A DNA stretch of 64,000 nucleotides from CAVSWT01 sp963777515 (lineage in GTDB: Bacteria; Bacteroidota; Ignavibacteria; Ignavibacteriales; Ignavibacteriaceae): NCBI GenBank assembly GCA_963777515.1, contig CAVZQU010000004.1, positions 248,001-312,000 of the forward strand, given 5' to 3'. Positions 31,704 through 41,829 of this stretch are shown here, one piece after another. Each line of letters opens with the position of its first letter. The first letter of the stretch is position 1. Below the pieces are notes generated by a model. That model did not search any database, was not told where the DNA came from, and saw nothing but the letters and a program-made list of their open reading frames with translations. The position numbers and the translations under genes are program-made.

Positions 31704-33327
31704 ATGGCAAAAGAAATAATAATCAATTCCTCTTCCACTCAAACACGCGTAGCAATTACGGAAGATGGAAATTTAGTCGACTTTTTTGTTGACTATCCTG
31801 AAAACCGCCGCATGGTGGGTGATATTTATTTGGGGAGAGTAGCAAGGGTTTTACCTGGTATAAAAGCTGCGTTTATTGATATTGGGATGAAGCATGATGC
31901 CTTCCTTCATTTTTCCGATATCGGGGAAGCTACAAAACAAATCCAGGAAATGATTGGTGAAGATGATTCCGATGTGGATGATGATGAAGATATCTGAAAT
32001 CACTGCTAAGCCTCTGATTACGCCATTAATGTAAAAAAACAAAGAGGTGAAAAACCTGTTGTCCCCAGACTTAAAAAAGGCGAGGATATTATTGTTCAGA
32101 TAACCAAAGAGCCTGTGAATAATAAAGGTGTTCGCGTAAGTTCGTCTGTTTCTTTCCCAGGTAGATTTTGTGTTTTACTTCCTTTTGACGGAAAAATCGG
32201 AGTATCAAAAAAAATTCAGGATTATAGGGAAAGAAGAAGATTAAGAGCAATTGCCAGGGGCATCCTTCCTCCAAGTTACGGATTAATAATTCGAACTGTA
32301 GCAAGAAATCAAACTGAAGAATGCTTTGCGTGATGATTTAAATAATTTAGTTAAAACCTGGGAAGGTGTTGAAGAAAACAATAAAATCAGAAACGCCGCC
32401 TTCATTGGTTTACCAGGATTTAAATACAACTTCCAGTGTTATTAGAGATTTGTTTAGTGCCGATGTAACCAAAGTATTTATTGATTCAAAAAAACAGTAC
32501 AAGCAGATTAAAAGTTATGTTCAATTAGTTCAGCCGTCTCTTGCAGATAAAATTGAAGCTTATAAATCCGTCAAATCCAATTTTTGATTCTTTCAAAATA
32601 GAAGAACAAATTAAAACTTTGATGGGAAGAAAAGTCCCTTTGCCCAGTGGAGGTTATTTAATTATTGAACATACCGAAGCAATGGTTGTTATAGATGTTA
32701 ACAGCGGAAGATATGCTAAAAATAAAGAACAGGAATTAAATTCGCTTAAAAACCGATCTTGAAGCATCAAGAGAAATTGCAAGGCAATTGAGATTGCGTG
32801 ATATAGGCGGAATTATTGTTATCGATTTTATTGATCTTGAAGAGGATAAAAACCGCAAGAAAATTTTTGATGAATTAAAAAAAGAATTTAGAAAAGACAG
32901 GGCAAAAGTTTCTTTACTGCCAATGTCTGATTTTGGCCTTGTTCAAATTACAAGACAGAGGGTTCGCCAAAACATAATGCAGGCAATGAAAGAAGTATGT
33001 CCTTATTGCCTTGGCACCGGATTATTAACTAAGCATTCACATCTTGTTTATGATTTGGAGGAATGGCTGGGTAAATTTAAAAGAGTTATCTAAGCTGCGT
33101 TCAATAACAGTTAAATGCCATCCAAGTGTTGCTGAAAAGTTAAGAGAAGGGAAAATAAAATCATTAACCAAAATTCAATTTAAAAATCTGGTTAAGCTTG
33201 CATCTTGTTGAGGATGAAAGCATTTCTTTGGGACAATTTAAATTTTATGCTACAAAAACGGGGAAAGATATTACTGATGAAGTATCTTAACCTTGTAACC
33301 AATAAAGAACTTCAAAAATGGTTTTGA
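31704..33327 (+). CDS. rng: Ribonuclease G/E family protein, heavily frameshifted
   Basis: The corrected length is about 540 residues, RNase G size. The S1 domain starts RMVGDIYLGRVARVLPGIKAAFIDIG. The catalytic core has VIDVNSGRYAK and LRLRDIGGIIVIDFIDLEE with its metal-binding aspartates, and the zinc-link motif is CPYCLGTGL. Breaks are near 31994, 32013, 32322, 32377, 32570, 32752, 33079, 33198 and 33285, mostly single extra bases. After the last correction the protein ends YLNLVTNKELQKWF at 33327, beyond the apparent stop at 33290. It processes rRNA and decays mRNA. Confidence 0.9.
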
Positions 33328-33375
33328 CAAATTTCCAAAAGAGATATCAAAATTAAAGGGACGAAGGAAAACCAA

Positions 33376-34459
33376 ATGAAAAAAACTAAATTCTATAATA
33401 TTCATGAAAAACTTGGGGCAAAGATAGTTGAGTTTGCTGATTATTTAATGCCGATTCAATATTCTTCAATCATTAGTGAACATAAAGCTGTTAGAGATTC
33501 GGTCGGTGTATTCGATGTATCACACATGGGCGAAATTTTTGTTGAGGGAGAAAAAGCTTTAGATTTTATTCAATACATTACAGTAAATGATGCTTCAAAA
33601 TTATTTGCCGGTAAAGTACAATATTCGGCAATGTGTTATCCTGATGGTGGTATTATTGATGACTTACTGGTTTATAAAATTACAGATACTAAGTTTATGC
33701 TGGTTGTTAATGCCTCCAACATAGAAAAAGATTTTAACTGGATGGTTGAGAATAATAAGTTTGGCAGTTGAACTAAAAAATTTAAGCGATGAATATTCCT
33801 TACTTGCAGTTCAAGGGCCTAATTCAAAAGACGTCATTCAAAAATTATTGGGTGATAATATAGACCTTGAGTATTACACTTTTAAAGAAGGAAAAATTTC
33901 CGGTTTAGATATGATTATTTCCCGTACAGGTTATACAGGTGAACTTGGCTATGAACTTTATTTTAAAGCAACCGAAAATACAGCTGAAAAAATTTGGAAT
34001 GATTTATTTACTGCAGGAAAAGAATTCGGCATTCAGCCAATAGGATTGGGTGCAAGAGATACTTTAAGATTGGAAATGGGGTTTTGTTTGTATGGAAATG
34101 ACATTGATAAAACAACAAATCCATTGGAAGCTGGTTTAGGATGGATTACCAAAATTAACAAAGAAGATTTTATCAGTAAAGATGAATTAGTGAGAATTAA
34201 ATCTGAAGGATTAAAAAGAAAGCTAGTTGCATTTACAACTAATGAAAAAGCATTCCCGCGTCATGGATATGATATTACTATTAACGGTGAAAAAGTAGGA
34301 ATAATAACCAGCGGAACTGTGAGCCCCATACTGGAAAAACCGATTGCATTAGGTTACATTAGTGTTGAAAATTCTAAAGAAGGAAGTAATATAAACTTTT
34401 TAATACGCGGCAAAGAAATACCGGCAAAAGTTGTTAAGCTTCCGTTTATTAAAAAATGA
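33376..34459 (+). CDS. gcvT: Glycine cleavage system T protein (aminomethyltransferase), one frameshift
   Basis: The corrected length is about 360 residues, usual for GcvT. It contains VFDVSHMGEIFVEG, MCYPDGGIIDDLLVYKI, SRTGYTGELGYELYF, LGARDTLRLEMGFCLYGND and the C-terminal barrel LEKPIALGYI. One extra G near 33763 (TTTGGCAGTT) shifts the frame. The protein takes the aminomethyl group from the lipoylated H protein and yields methylenetetrahydrofolate and ammonia. No other gcv genes are nearby. Confidence 0.94.
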
Positions 34460-34482
34460 GGAGATTACGATAGGCTGTAAGT

Positions 34483-35235
34483 ATGAAAGTTAATGTATTT
34501 TTTAATCCGTTAAGTGTTGATGAGCTTTTTTTTGCAGGCAAAACAACTGTAGTAATTGATGTATTACGTGCATCTTCAACTATAGTTGCAGCATTGCAAA
34601 ATGGAGCGAGGGAAGTTATTCCTGTTTCGAGTGTTGAGTTTGCGGTTAAAGTATCGGGCGGAATGTTTGGCGGACAAACTTTAATGGGTGGTGAAAGAAA
34701 CACAAAAAAAATTGAAGGATTTGCTTTAGGAAATTCTCCCCTTGAATATACAAAGGAAGCTATTGAAGGAAAGACGATTGTTCTATATACAACTAATGGC
34801 ACAAGGGCGGTAGTTAAAGCAAAATTTTCAGAAAATTTATTTATATGCTCGTTCTTAAACTTATCGGCAGTGGCTTCTCATCTTATTAGTTTAGATAAAA
34901 ATGTTGAAATACTTTGTTCAGGCAAGGCAAATAATTTTTCAATGGAAGATACAATTTGTGCTGGTAGATTAATTTCGGAACTTAATAAACTAAAAGAGAA
35001 TATTGAAATATCTGATTCTGCAAGAGCCAGTTTAGCATTAAATAAATCCTTTGGCAAAAGTATTTTAAAAATGCTTCTGGAGACGGAACATGGTCAAATA
35101 TTAAATGAAAATAATTTTGAAGAAGATATTAAATTTTGCAGTAAGCTTAATACAACAGATATAATTCCTTATTATACTTCTAATGTTATTAAAGTTATGC
35201 CCGTAAGTAACTTGGTAAATAATTCTGACAAGTAA
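34483..35235 (+). CDS. comB: 2-phosphosulfolactate phosphatase family protein (ComB-like)
   Basis: 250 residues, the full family length. Recognised by VVIDVLRASSTIVAALQNGA, LMGGERNTKKIEGFALGNSP and YTTNGTRAVVKA. In methanogens ComB dephosphorylates phosphosulfolactate in coenzyme M synthesis; in bacteria the family is widespread and may serve sulfolactate metabolism or another phosphatase role. It lies between gcvT and ftsK, 7 bp before ftsK. The gene is intact. Confidence 0.85.
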   Translation: MKVNVFFNPLSVDELFFAGKTTVVIDVLRASSTIVAALQNGAREVIPVSSVEFAVKVSGGMFGGQTLMGGERNTKKIEGFALGNSPLEYTKEAIEGKTIVLYTTNGTRAVVKAKFSENLFICSFLNLSAVASHLISLDKNVEILCSGKANNFSMEDTICAGRLISELNKLKENIEISDSARASLALNKSFGKSILKMLLETEHGQILNENNFEEDIKFCSKLNTTDIIPYYTSNVIKVMPVSNLVNNSDK

Positions 35236-35242
35236 TTAATAA

Positions 35243-37693
35243 ATGGCAGTCAAGAAGAAAAGAAATAATACAACCAAATCATCCAGCGGGGAAAATTATT
35301 TTACAGTCTCGGTTGAAAAGAAAAAAAAGATACTTGGATTTTTTTTAATTGTTCTTTCTGTATTAATACTCATCAGTATTTTGTCTTATTCAAGGAAAGA
35401 TGAAGCTTTATTAAATTATCAAATCTCCAATCTAATTGATAATGGCGGGAAGGTTCATAATTGGCTGGGTATTGCCGGAGCCTACATTTCTATATTTTTT
35501 ATCAAATCAACTATCGGAATATTTTCAGCATTAATCCCGATAATAATTTTTGCATGGGGATTAAAGTTTTTTCAGAAAATAAAGTACCGTACTTTAATCC
35601 ACACCTCTAATTTTTTATTGATAATAGCTATAATATTTTCATCCTTTTTCGGGTTGTTGTATGCAAGATATGATGTGTTCTCAACTACTTATGAATTGTA
35701 CGGTGCAATCGGTGACTATTTGGGGGATTTAATTGGAAAGCTAATCGGAGGGGTTGGAGGGATTATTTTTTTATTTGCATGCTTGATTGTACTATTGATA
35801 ATAGCATTCGATATTAAAATTGAAAGTATTTTTGATTTCCTAAAACATGCTTTTTCAACATCGGTAGGTTCAATTAAAGACGAACTTGAAAAAAGTAAAG
35901 CTGAAAATGAAAGTGGTTCAAATTTAAATAAGATAAAAGAGCTTGGTAAAGAAAAAAAGAAGAGGAAAAAATTAGAAAAGAAAAAAGAAGAAGTATCTGC
36001 TGAAGAATTAATGGAAGCAGAAGCTGAAGATCAAACAAAAATAAGAATCATAAGAAAAGATGACGGAACGGCTAGCAAAAAAGAAGAGGAAAATATAGTT
36101 CTAAATGAAGAAGTTAAAAAAGTTGATCTTGAAAAGACCGGAGAAATACATACCAAAGATATTGATAGGGATAAAGAATTAACGCTGCCCGATAACTGGG
36201 AAGAAAAAATTGAATTCAAAAAGCCAAGTCTTGAACTGCTTGATTTAGCCCCCGAAGAAAATATTAAAGTTGCCGAAGAAGAGCTTACCAGAAATGCTGA
36301 GCTGCTTAAAGAAAAATTAAAGTTGTTTGACATTGCTATCCAGGATATTTCCGTTACTCCAGGGCCCGTAGTTACTTTGTATGAAATAGTTCCTGAACCG
36401 GGAGTTAAGATCAGTAAAATTGTTGGACTTGAAAACGACATAGCATTGGCGCTTGCCGCTAGGGGTATTCGTATAATTGCGCCAATCCCGGGAAAAAGTG
36501 CTATTGGTGTTGAGATACCGAATGCAGAAGCTTCTACTGTTAATGCACGCTCGGTTTTGAATAAAATATCAGAATCAAAATTCGAGCTTCCTTTAGCTTT
36601 GGGAAAAACAATCAGTGGGGATGTGTATTTCACGGATTTAACAAAGATGCCGCACATGCTTATTGCCGGTTCAACGGGTTCCGGTAAGAGTGTCGGAATA
36701 AATATGATCATTGCCAGCATGCTTTATACAAAACATCCTTCCGAAGTAAAGCTGATAATGATTGATCCTAAAAAAATAGAGTTATCTTTTTATAATAAAC
36801 TACGTCGTCATTACCTTGCAGTTTCTCCAGATCTTGATGAAGAAATTATAACTAACCCGCAAAATGCTGTTCTTCTGTTAAAGTCGGTTGAATATGAAAT
36901 GGAAAAAAGATATGACAAACTAGCAAAAGCAGGAGTTAGAAATTTAGTCGACTACAATAAAAAAGTTACTGATCCTAAAAGAAAACCGGCAGATACAGAA
37001 AGAATGAAGCATCATTTTTTGCCCTATCTTGTAGTGATAATAGATGAGCTTGCGGATTTAATGATTACAGCCGGAAAAGAAGTTGAAGAACCGATTGCAC
37101 GACTTGCTCAATTAGCGCGTGCTGTTGGAATTCATTTAATACTTGCCACACAGCGTCCATCTGTAAATGTTATTACCGGGGTTATTAAAGCTAATTTCAG
37201 TGCGCGTGTTGCTTACCAGGTTGCAACAAAAATAGATTCGCGTACTATTCTTGATATGAATGGTGCTGAACAGTTGCTAGGCAAAGGTGATATGCTTTTT
37301 CTTCCAACTGGACAACCTAAACCTATTCGTATCCAAAATGCATTTATAACTACTGATGAAGTAGAAAAAATAACAAATTTCATTTATTCACAGCAGGCTT
37401 ATTCAAAACCATACTTTCTGCCATCACTTTATGAAAAGAAAAAGGAAGCAGTGGCAGGATTTTTATCAGATTTAGATCCAATGTTTGAAGATGCAGCAAG
37501 AGTTATAGTCCGTCATCAGCAGGGGTCTGTATCGCTTCTTCAAAGAAGATTAAAACTTGGATATTCCCGGGCAGCAAGGATAGTTGATCAATTGGAAGAA
37601 GCAGGGATTGTTGGCCCTAATGACGGAAGCAAAGCCCGCACTGTTTTAGTTGAAAATGAAGAACAGCTTGAGACTATTTTACGTTCTCTCTAA
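35243..37693 (+). CDS. ftsK: FtsK/SpoIIIE-type DNA translocase
   Basis: 816 residues. It has four N-terminal membrane segments (about residues 28-185), then a highly charged Lys/Glu linker (about 210-330). The motor domain has Walker A GSTGSGKSVG at about 474-483 and Walker B VVIIDELADLM. The C-terminal winged-helix gamma domain (SVSLLQRRLKLGYSRAARIV) reads KOPS-like sequences. It pumps chromosome dimers to the XerCD/dif site at the septum. The gamma domain and the housekeeping context make it the chromosomal enzyme and not a conjugation coupling protein. Confidence 0.95.
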   Translation: MAVKKKRNNTTKSSSGENYFTVSVEKKKKILGFFLIVLSVLILISILSYSRKDEALLNYQISNLIDNGGKVHNWLGIAGAYISIFFIKSTIGIFSALIPIIIFAWGLKFFQKIKYRTLIHTSNFLLIIAIIFSSFFGLLYARYDVFSTTYELYGAIGDYLGDLIGKLIGGVGGIIFLFACLIVLLIIAFDIKIESIFDFLKHAFSTSVGSIKDELEKSKAENESGSNLNKIKELGKEKKKRKKLEKKKEEVSAEELMEAEAEDQTKIRIIRKDDGTASKKEEENIVLNEEVKKVDLEKTGEIHTKDIDRDKELTLPDNWEEKIEFKKPSLELLDLAPEENIKVAEEELTRNAELLKEKLKLFDIAIQDISVTPGPVVTLYEIVPEPGVKISKIVGLENDIALALAARGIRIIAPIPGKSAIGVEIPNAEASTVNARSVLNKISESKFELPLALGKTISGDVYFTDLTKMPHMLIAGSTGSGKSVGINMIIASMLYTKHPSEVKLIMIDPKKIELSFYNKLRRHYLAVSPDLDEEIITNPQNAVLLLKSVEYEMEKRYDKLAKAGVRNLVDYNKKVTDPKRKPADTERMKHHFLPYLVVIIDELADLMITAGKEVEEPIARLAQLARAVGIHLILATQRPSVNVITGVIKANFSARVAYQVATKIDSRTILDMNGAEQLLGKGDMLFLPTGQPKPIRIQNAFITTDEVEKITNFIYSQQAYSKPYFLPSLYEKKKEAVAGFLSDLDPMFEDAARVIVRHQQGSVSLLQRRLKLGYSRAARIVDQLEEAGIVGPNDGSKARTVLVENEEQLETILRSL

Positions 37694-37863
37694 TCAAACC
37701 TTAAAAAAAGTCCCTAAAGAAAATTTAATAGTAGAGTAATGATTTTAATTAATTGGTCTGAAGAGAGGGAGGCAGGTAAATTTTAATACAATGGAATATT
37801 AAATTGAACAAAATAATTTATTCAATAGAAACTTGAGTATTTTAATTTAATATTTCAATTAAA

Positions 37864-38049
37864 TTAATCTTCAAAATCTTCATAACATCCGGATGCTGAT
37901 TCCGGAACCGGAATATAAATGGCATCTTCTTCTATTAGAAGATTCCAAATTTTATTTGAGATTTCTTTAGGGTTTAATAAGCCTTTGTTTAAAGCTTTTT
38001 TGTATTCGATCTCAATTATCTTTCCTATTTGCTGCCTTAGTTCTTCCAT
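37864..38049 (-). CDS. Small acidic hypothetical protein
   Basis: 61 residues preceded by a good AAGGAG ribosome site. A helical N-terminal half (MEELRQQIGKIIEIEYKKAL) is followed by an acidic tail (GCYEDFED). No family is recognised. It stands alone between ftsK and the VOC gene. The clean ribosome site is the main reason to accept it. Confidence 0.5.
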   Translation of the reverse strand: MEELRQQIGKIIEIEYKKALNKGLLNPKEISNKIWNLLIEEDAIYIPVPESASGCYEDFED

Positions 38050-38518
38050 TGTTTCTCCTTTTATTTCTACTTAATAGTTTAATAAGAGTATGTAAAGACT
38101 AACTTTCATATTACAAAATTACATAAAGTATGCCACTGGAATATTATCTGAATATTATTTTTTCTGTAGAAAAAGAAGGTTAAAATGGGAGGAAAGTGTT
38201 GAAAATAGGATACATGGTTCAGTATGAGAACTGATCTAAAAAAATTAAAATTTTGAGACTAATAAAATTTTTTACGAGCAATTAATCATTCTTAACTAAA
38301 AATAATTTTTTTCGATTATAAAGTTTGTGTTAATCGTATCTTAATTTGCTGTATCATCTAATTTCATTTCAAATGATATTTCATATATTCACCAGATTAT
38401 TTTTGTTTACTTATAGTTTTGGGAAAATATTTATACAATAATCTTGTTAATTTTTTAAAATTATTGGTTAGCAAATTAATGAAAGGAAAGAACCGGGAAT
38501 AAAACCCGGTTTAAACTT
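38050..38518. other. 469-bp spacer with a terminator for the VOC gene
   Basis: No coding signal on either strand and a strong A/T bias. At its right end AACCGGG (38492-38498) and CCCGGTT (38506-38512) form a hairpin with a seven-base loop, placed just after the stop of the minus-strand VOC gene, so it is the probable terminator of that gene. Confidence 0.55.
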
Positions 38519-38872
38519 TTATACATTCTTTTGATAAAGGCCGATCGTGTTCCCGTCAATATCATTTATTAATGCATAATATCCCATTGCAGGTATTGTT
38601 GTCTTTTCTCTATTTACTTTTCCGCCTGCTTCAACAGCTTTTTTTAACATTGTTGAGATGTCATCCACCTTTACATGAAAAATAGTTGATTCTCCTGATG
38701 CTATTTCTTTTACATTTTTTAAACCTACAGTGAATCCTTTATGCGTATTGAAAAGAAAATAACCATTACCAAATGGTTTAAATTCCCAACCGAATAGTTT
38801 GTGAAAAAATTCTTTTGACTTGTCTAATTGTTTTGAAGGAATTTCAACATGCGCAATTAAATCTGATGCCAT
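38519..38872 (-). CDS. VOC-family (glyoxalase-fold) protein
   Basis: 117 residues, one VOC domain. It begins DLIAHVEIPSKQLDKSKEFF, contains LFGWEFKPFGNGYFLF and ends with ALINDIDGNTIGLYQKN, matching the repeated beta-alpha-beta-beta-beta units. Members are dioxygenases, glyoxalases or binding proteins; the substrate cannot be told here. It is a monocistronic minus-strand gene with its own terminator. Confidence 0.85.
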   Translation of the reverse strand: MASDLIAHVEIPSKQLDKSKEFFHKLFGWEFKPFGNGYFLFNTHKGFTVGLKNVKEIASGESTIFHVKVDDISTMLKKAVEAGGKVNREKTTIPAMGYYALINDIDGNTIGLYQKNV

Positions 38873-39015
38873 ACTTAACCTCGTTAAATGAATAAATTAC
38901 TAAAGAAGATATAATATTTATAAGCTTGTTACAAATTTTAAAATAAATAACTATTAAGTAAATAGATGAGCAATAAAATCAAACAATTTTTATTAGACTT
39001 TTACCAGTGGCGTAT

Positions 39016-39188
39016 TTTAAAATAAAAAACCCCATATATTTTGCTATCATACGAAAGTGAAACAAGGTTAAATAAAGTTTAGAATATTTGCTATATTCTA
39101 AATATATTTCAAAAATCATAAAAATTTGTTTCACTTCATTTCACTACATTTCCCTTTGTTTCAATATATTTTGTTACTATTTTGTTAC
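39016..39188. repeat. Left end of the integrated element: candidate att core and arm repeats
   Basis: TTTAAAATAAAAAACCC at 39016-39032 recurs exactly at 46876-46892. TTTGTTACTATTTTGTTAC at 39170-39188 recurs exactly at 46805-46823, in the same orientation. Between them lies an inverted pair GTGAAACAA (39057) and TTGTTTCAC (39126). The order is core then arm at the left and arm then core at the right, so the cores are outermost, as in an element integrated by a tyrosine recombinase. The recombinase gene starts right after. The core is A-rich, so a chance match is not excluded. Confidence 0.5.
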
Positions 39189-39213
39189 TACAAATAAGAA
39201 GGTAGTAACTAAA

Positions 39214-40237
39214 ATGAGTGTTAAACTAAGATCAAAAAAACTATCAGACGGTTCTGAATCTCTTTACTTAGATAAATACATTCATGGAAAAAGAGATTAT
39301 GAATTTTTGGGTATTAAAATAAACAAAAATGATCCACTTAGGAAACATAAAAAAATACAGGCTGAAACAATACGAGCCAAAAGAGAATTAGAATCAATTG
39401 CTAATTATCATGACATTCCAAAATCTTTTAATGGTGACGAGGATTTTATTGAATTCTATAAGAGTCAATCCATTGACTCTGCTTTTAAATCCTCATTAAA
39501 TGCCTTCACAAAATTTTCAAAGAATAAAATGGTAAATGAAAGATTACCTTTCAAATTAATTACAGAAAAACTTATTGAAGAATATAAAACATATTTATTA
39601 AAAGAATATAAAAACTCAACCGGCTGGATGTACTTAGTTAAGTTAAAGACAATTTTGTACAAAGCTGTTAGACAAAAAATAATATTAACAAATCCAGGGA
39701 AACATATTAGTATTAAACTAAATGAAATTGAAAAAATATATTTGACTTTAGATGAGTTAAAAATCCTTGATAATACAGAGTGTCATAATAATGAAATTAA
39801 GAAAGCATTTTTATTTTCATGCTGGACAGGATTAAGAATGTCTGATGTAATAAAATTAACTTGGAAAGAAATACAAGATAACAAAATAAATTTTAGACAA
39901 AAGAAAACTAAAAGATTAGAGTATCTTACAATAGGTGAGACCGCAATTAAATATCTATATCAAAATGTAAATAGAGATGAAATTAATTTAGATGATAAGG
40001 TTTTCAAACTAGGAGAAGGAAAAGCAATAAATAGGAATCTTAGGAAATGGGTAGAAACAACTTCGATTACTAAATATGTTACATTTCATACTGCAAGACA
40101 TACATTTGCTGTTCTATGTTTAAGTCAGAGGGATTGATATATATACTTTAAGTAAATTGATGGGACATTAATCAGTAAAAATCACTGAGATTTATGCTAA
40201 AATTGTAAATAAAAATGTTGAAGAAGCTATAACATAA
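39214..40237 (+). pseudogene. Tyrosine recombinase/integrase, broken near the active-site tyrosine
   Basis: The start is taken at ATG 39214 (MSVKLRSKKLSDGSESLYLD), a typical arm-binding domain, followed by a SAM-like core-binding domain and the catalytic domain. The first catalytic Arg is in CWTGLRMSDVIKLTW and the box-II motif is HTARHTFAVLCL. Near 40128 one extra base shifts the frame, and the corrected frame (GIDIYTLSKLMGH) then meets a TAA at about 40168. After it come SVKITEIYAKIVNKNVEEA with the presumed nucleophile Tyr. The protein made would lack that residue. It probably integrated the element bounded by the repeats at 39016 and 46892. Confidence 0.75.
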
Positions 40238-41453
40238 ACTACCAATATTTTAATATTTTTAAAGAAATTATTTAAAAATTTTAGCCTAATCATTAATCTA
40301 AATTTTAATAAAATTATATTAAAATCAATTAGAAATAAACAACTTTTAATTAAATAATATAGTAAAATTAATTAAATATTCATTAAGATTTAATTAAAAA
40401 TTATATAAAATAAAAGAAAAATAATAATAAATTTAACTTAAAAATAATCATTTTCCCCTATGCTTAAAAACTGCCTTTGAGTAAAGGAAACAAAGCAACC
40501 CCGAGTCCTACGAGCTTGTATAGGGTTGCTTTGTTTTCTTTACGACATACATTTAATTAAGCATAGGGGAAAAGAAGGTGATAAGCTGAAAAATGGAAAT
40601 AGATATAAATAAATTTGAAATAATATTAAAGAGATGAAGAAATTCAAAGAAAAAAGATAAGAAGAGTTTAAAATTTATATTGAAAAGAAATTAGATGAAA
40701 AAATGATGGTAAGATTAGGATTGGTATTAATATTTAATGTATTTAAAGAATTTGTATTTAGATAAATATGTGAAACAAATAATTAAAAAGATTGATTGGA
40801 AACAATTTATGAAATATTTATATTAATTAAATCATTTTAAAAAAATTAATTCAGTATGATATTTAAATAAATATTAGATGGTTATTATAGTTTAAAATTT
40901 ACTTGATATCTATAAAGATTGACAACAAATATTATCTCAACATTATTAAAATTAAATGAAAAATAAAAGTTAATTAAGTCTAAACGGTTAGAAATGATTT
41001 ATTTAGATTAATTAATTATACAACTGTATTTATTATTAATATTGATAATTATTAAAACTATTGTTGACCTTTAAAGAGTATTGATGGTGATAGCGATGAA
41101 ATTATAAAAAAATATGAATTGGGAAAAAATTATCGAAGGGTAAAGGTAATCAAAGAAAGTGAAAGAAAAATTATAAAAAAGTTAATAAAAAATATATTGA
41201 AGAATAAAGCAAAGGGATTAAAGCCATCATTAAGAAAAATTGCATTAAATTTATAGCGAGAACAGAATTAGATTAGACATGATAAAGAACAGGAAAATTT
41301 TTACAAAAGATTTGCATAAATATTATTAAGAAAGAAAAGAGAAATAAATAATCGATTTACCCACCGATTATGCGATAAAATATCGCTTCCTATAACGATA
41401 CACACCTCAAATATAAATTAACTCCTGTGAAACAAAATTAACTGGAGTTAAAC
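40238..41453. other. Very AT-rich decayed stretch
   Basis: Apart from the hairpin element at 40451-40573 I find no intact gene. Short open pieces rich in Lys, Ile and Asn (for example around 41083-41250, with ERKIIKKLIKNILKNKAKG) suggest former coding sequence, but stops in all frames break them and no family is recognised. Just before the HTH gene, TTAACTCC and GGAGTTAA form an inverted repeat that overlaps its ribosome site and may be an operator. Confidence 0.4.
40451..40573. repeat. 123-bp double-stem hairpin element
   Basis: TTTTCCCCTATGCTTAA (40451-40467) is exactly complementary in reverse to 40557-40573. Inside it, GTAAAGGAAACAAAGCAACC (from 40481) pairs with the segment 40522-40543 with only two mismatches over 22 bases. 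The single strand could fold into a long hairpin with two stems and a 20-base tip. Likely roles are a replication origin of a rolling-circle replicon (a Rep relic lies 1.3 kb away), a MITE or a transfer origin. It has no coding capacity. Confidence 0.6.
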
Positions 41454-41744
41454 ATGACATTAAAATCCATTACTAAAGTTTATAATTCAATAGAAGAATT
41501 AAAAACTTTATTCGAATCACAAAGCAGTGAGTTTTTAAATATAGATGAAGCTGCTGAATATTTAAAATTAAAAAAATCTTATATATATAATTTAGTTTAT
41601 AAAAACTTAATCCCCTTTTATAAGCCCACAGGGAAAAAACTTCTATTTAACAAAGCAGAACTCATTGAATGGATAAAAAGGTCTAGAATCGAATCTATAG
41701 AAGAATTTGAGCAGAAATTTGAAACGATGCTCAACTTCTCTTGA
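41454..41744 (+). CDS. Excisionase-type helix-turn-helix protein
   Basis: 96 residues. A helix-turn-helix of the excisionase/MerR-like (HTH_17) kind lies at about residues 28-75: FLNIDEAAEYLKLKKSYIYN, then LIPFYKPTGKKLLFNKAEL and EWIKRSR. In Bacteroidota mobile elements such proteins control excision or mobilisation next to an integrase and a Rep or Mob gene. The ATG follows a GGAG site inside the inverted repeat TTAACTCC/GGAGTTAA, which suggests autoregulation. The gene looks intact. Confidence 0.8.
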   Translation: MTLKSITKVYNSIEELKTLFESQSSEFLNIDEAAEYLKLKKSYIYNLVYKNLIPFYKPTGKKLLFNKAELIEWIKRSRIESIEEFEQKFETMLNFS

Positions 41745-41829
41745 CAAGTAAGAAACAACTGGTGCAAAGATGAATGTATGATGACATCATTACAAGTCAA
41801 GAGGTATAAAGAAAAAAACATTTTTGAAA

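Noticed and set aside
24500..33770. Programmed +1 frameshifting, as in prfB
   Set aside because: No shared slippery codon or preceding Shine-Dalgarno element is seen, and several shifts are not next to a stop codon. Many genes shift more than once, including with missing bases.
36031..36720. 229-codon open frame on the minus strand
   Set aside because: It lies wholly inside the intact ftsK gene, has low-complexity Ser-rich content and no ribosome site; it is a shadow of the Lys/Glu-rich linker and motor region.
35243..37693. Conjugative coupling or Tra-type ATPase
   Set aside because: The four membrane segments, the gamma domain and the housekeeping neighbours identify chromosomal FtsK.
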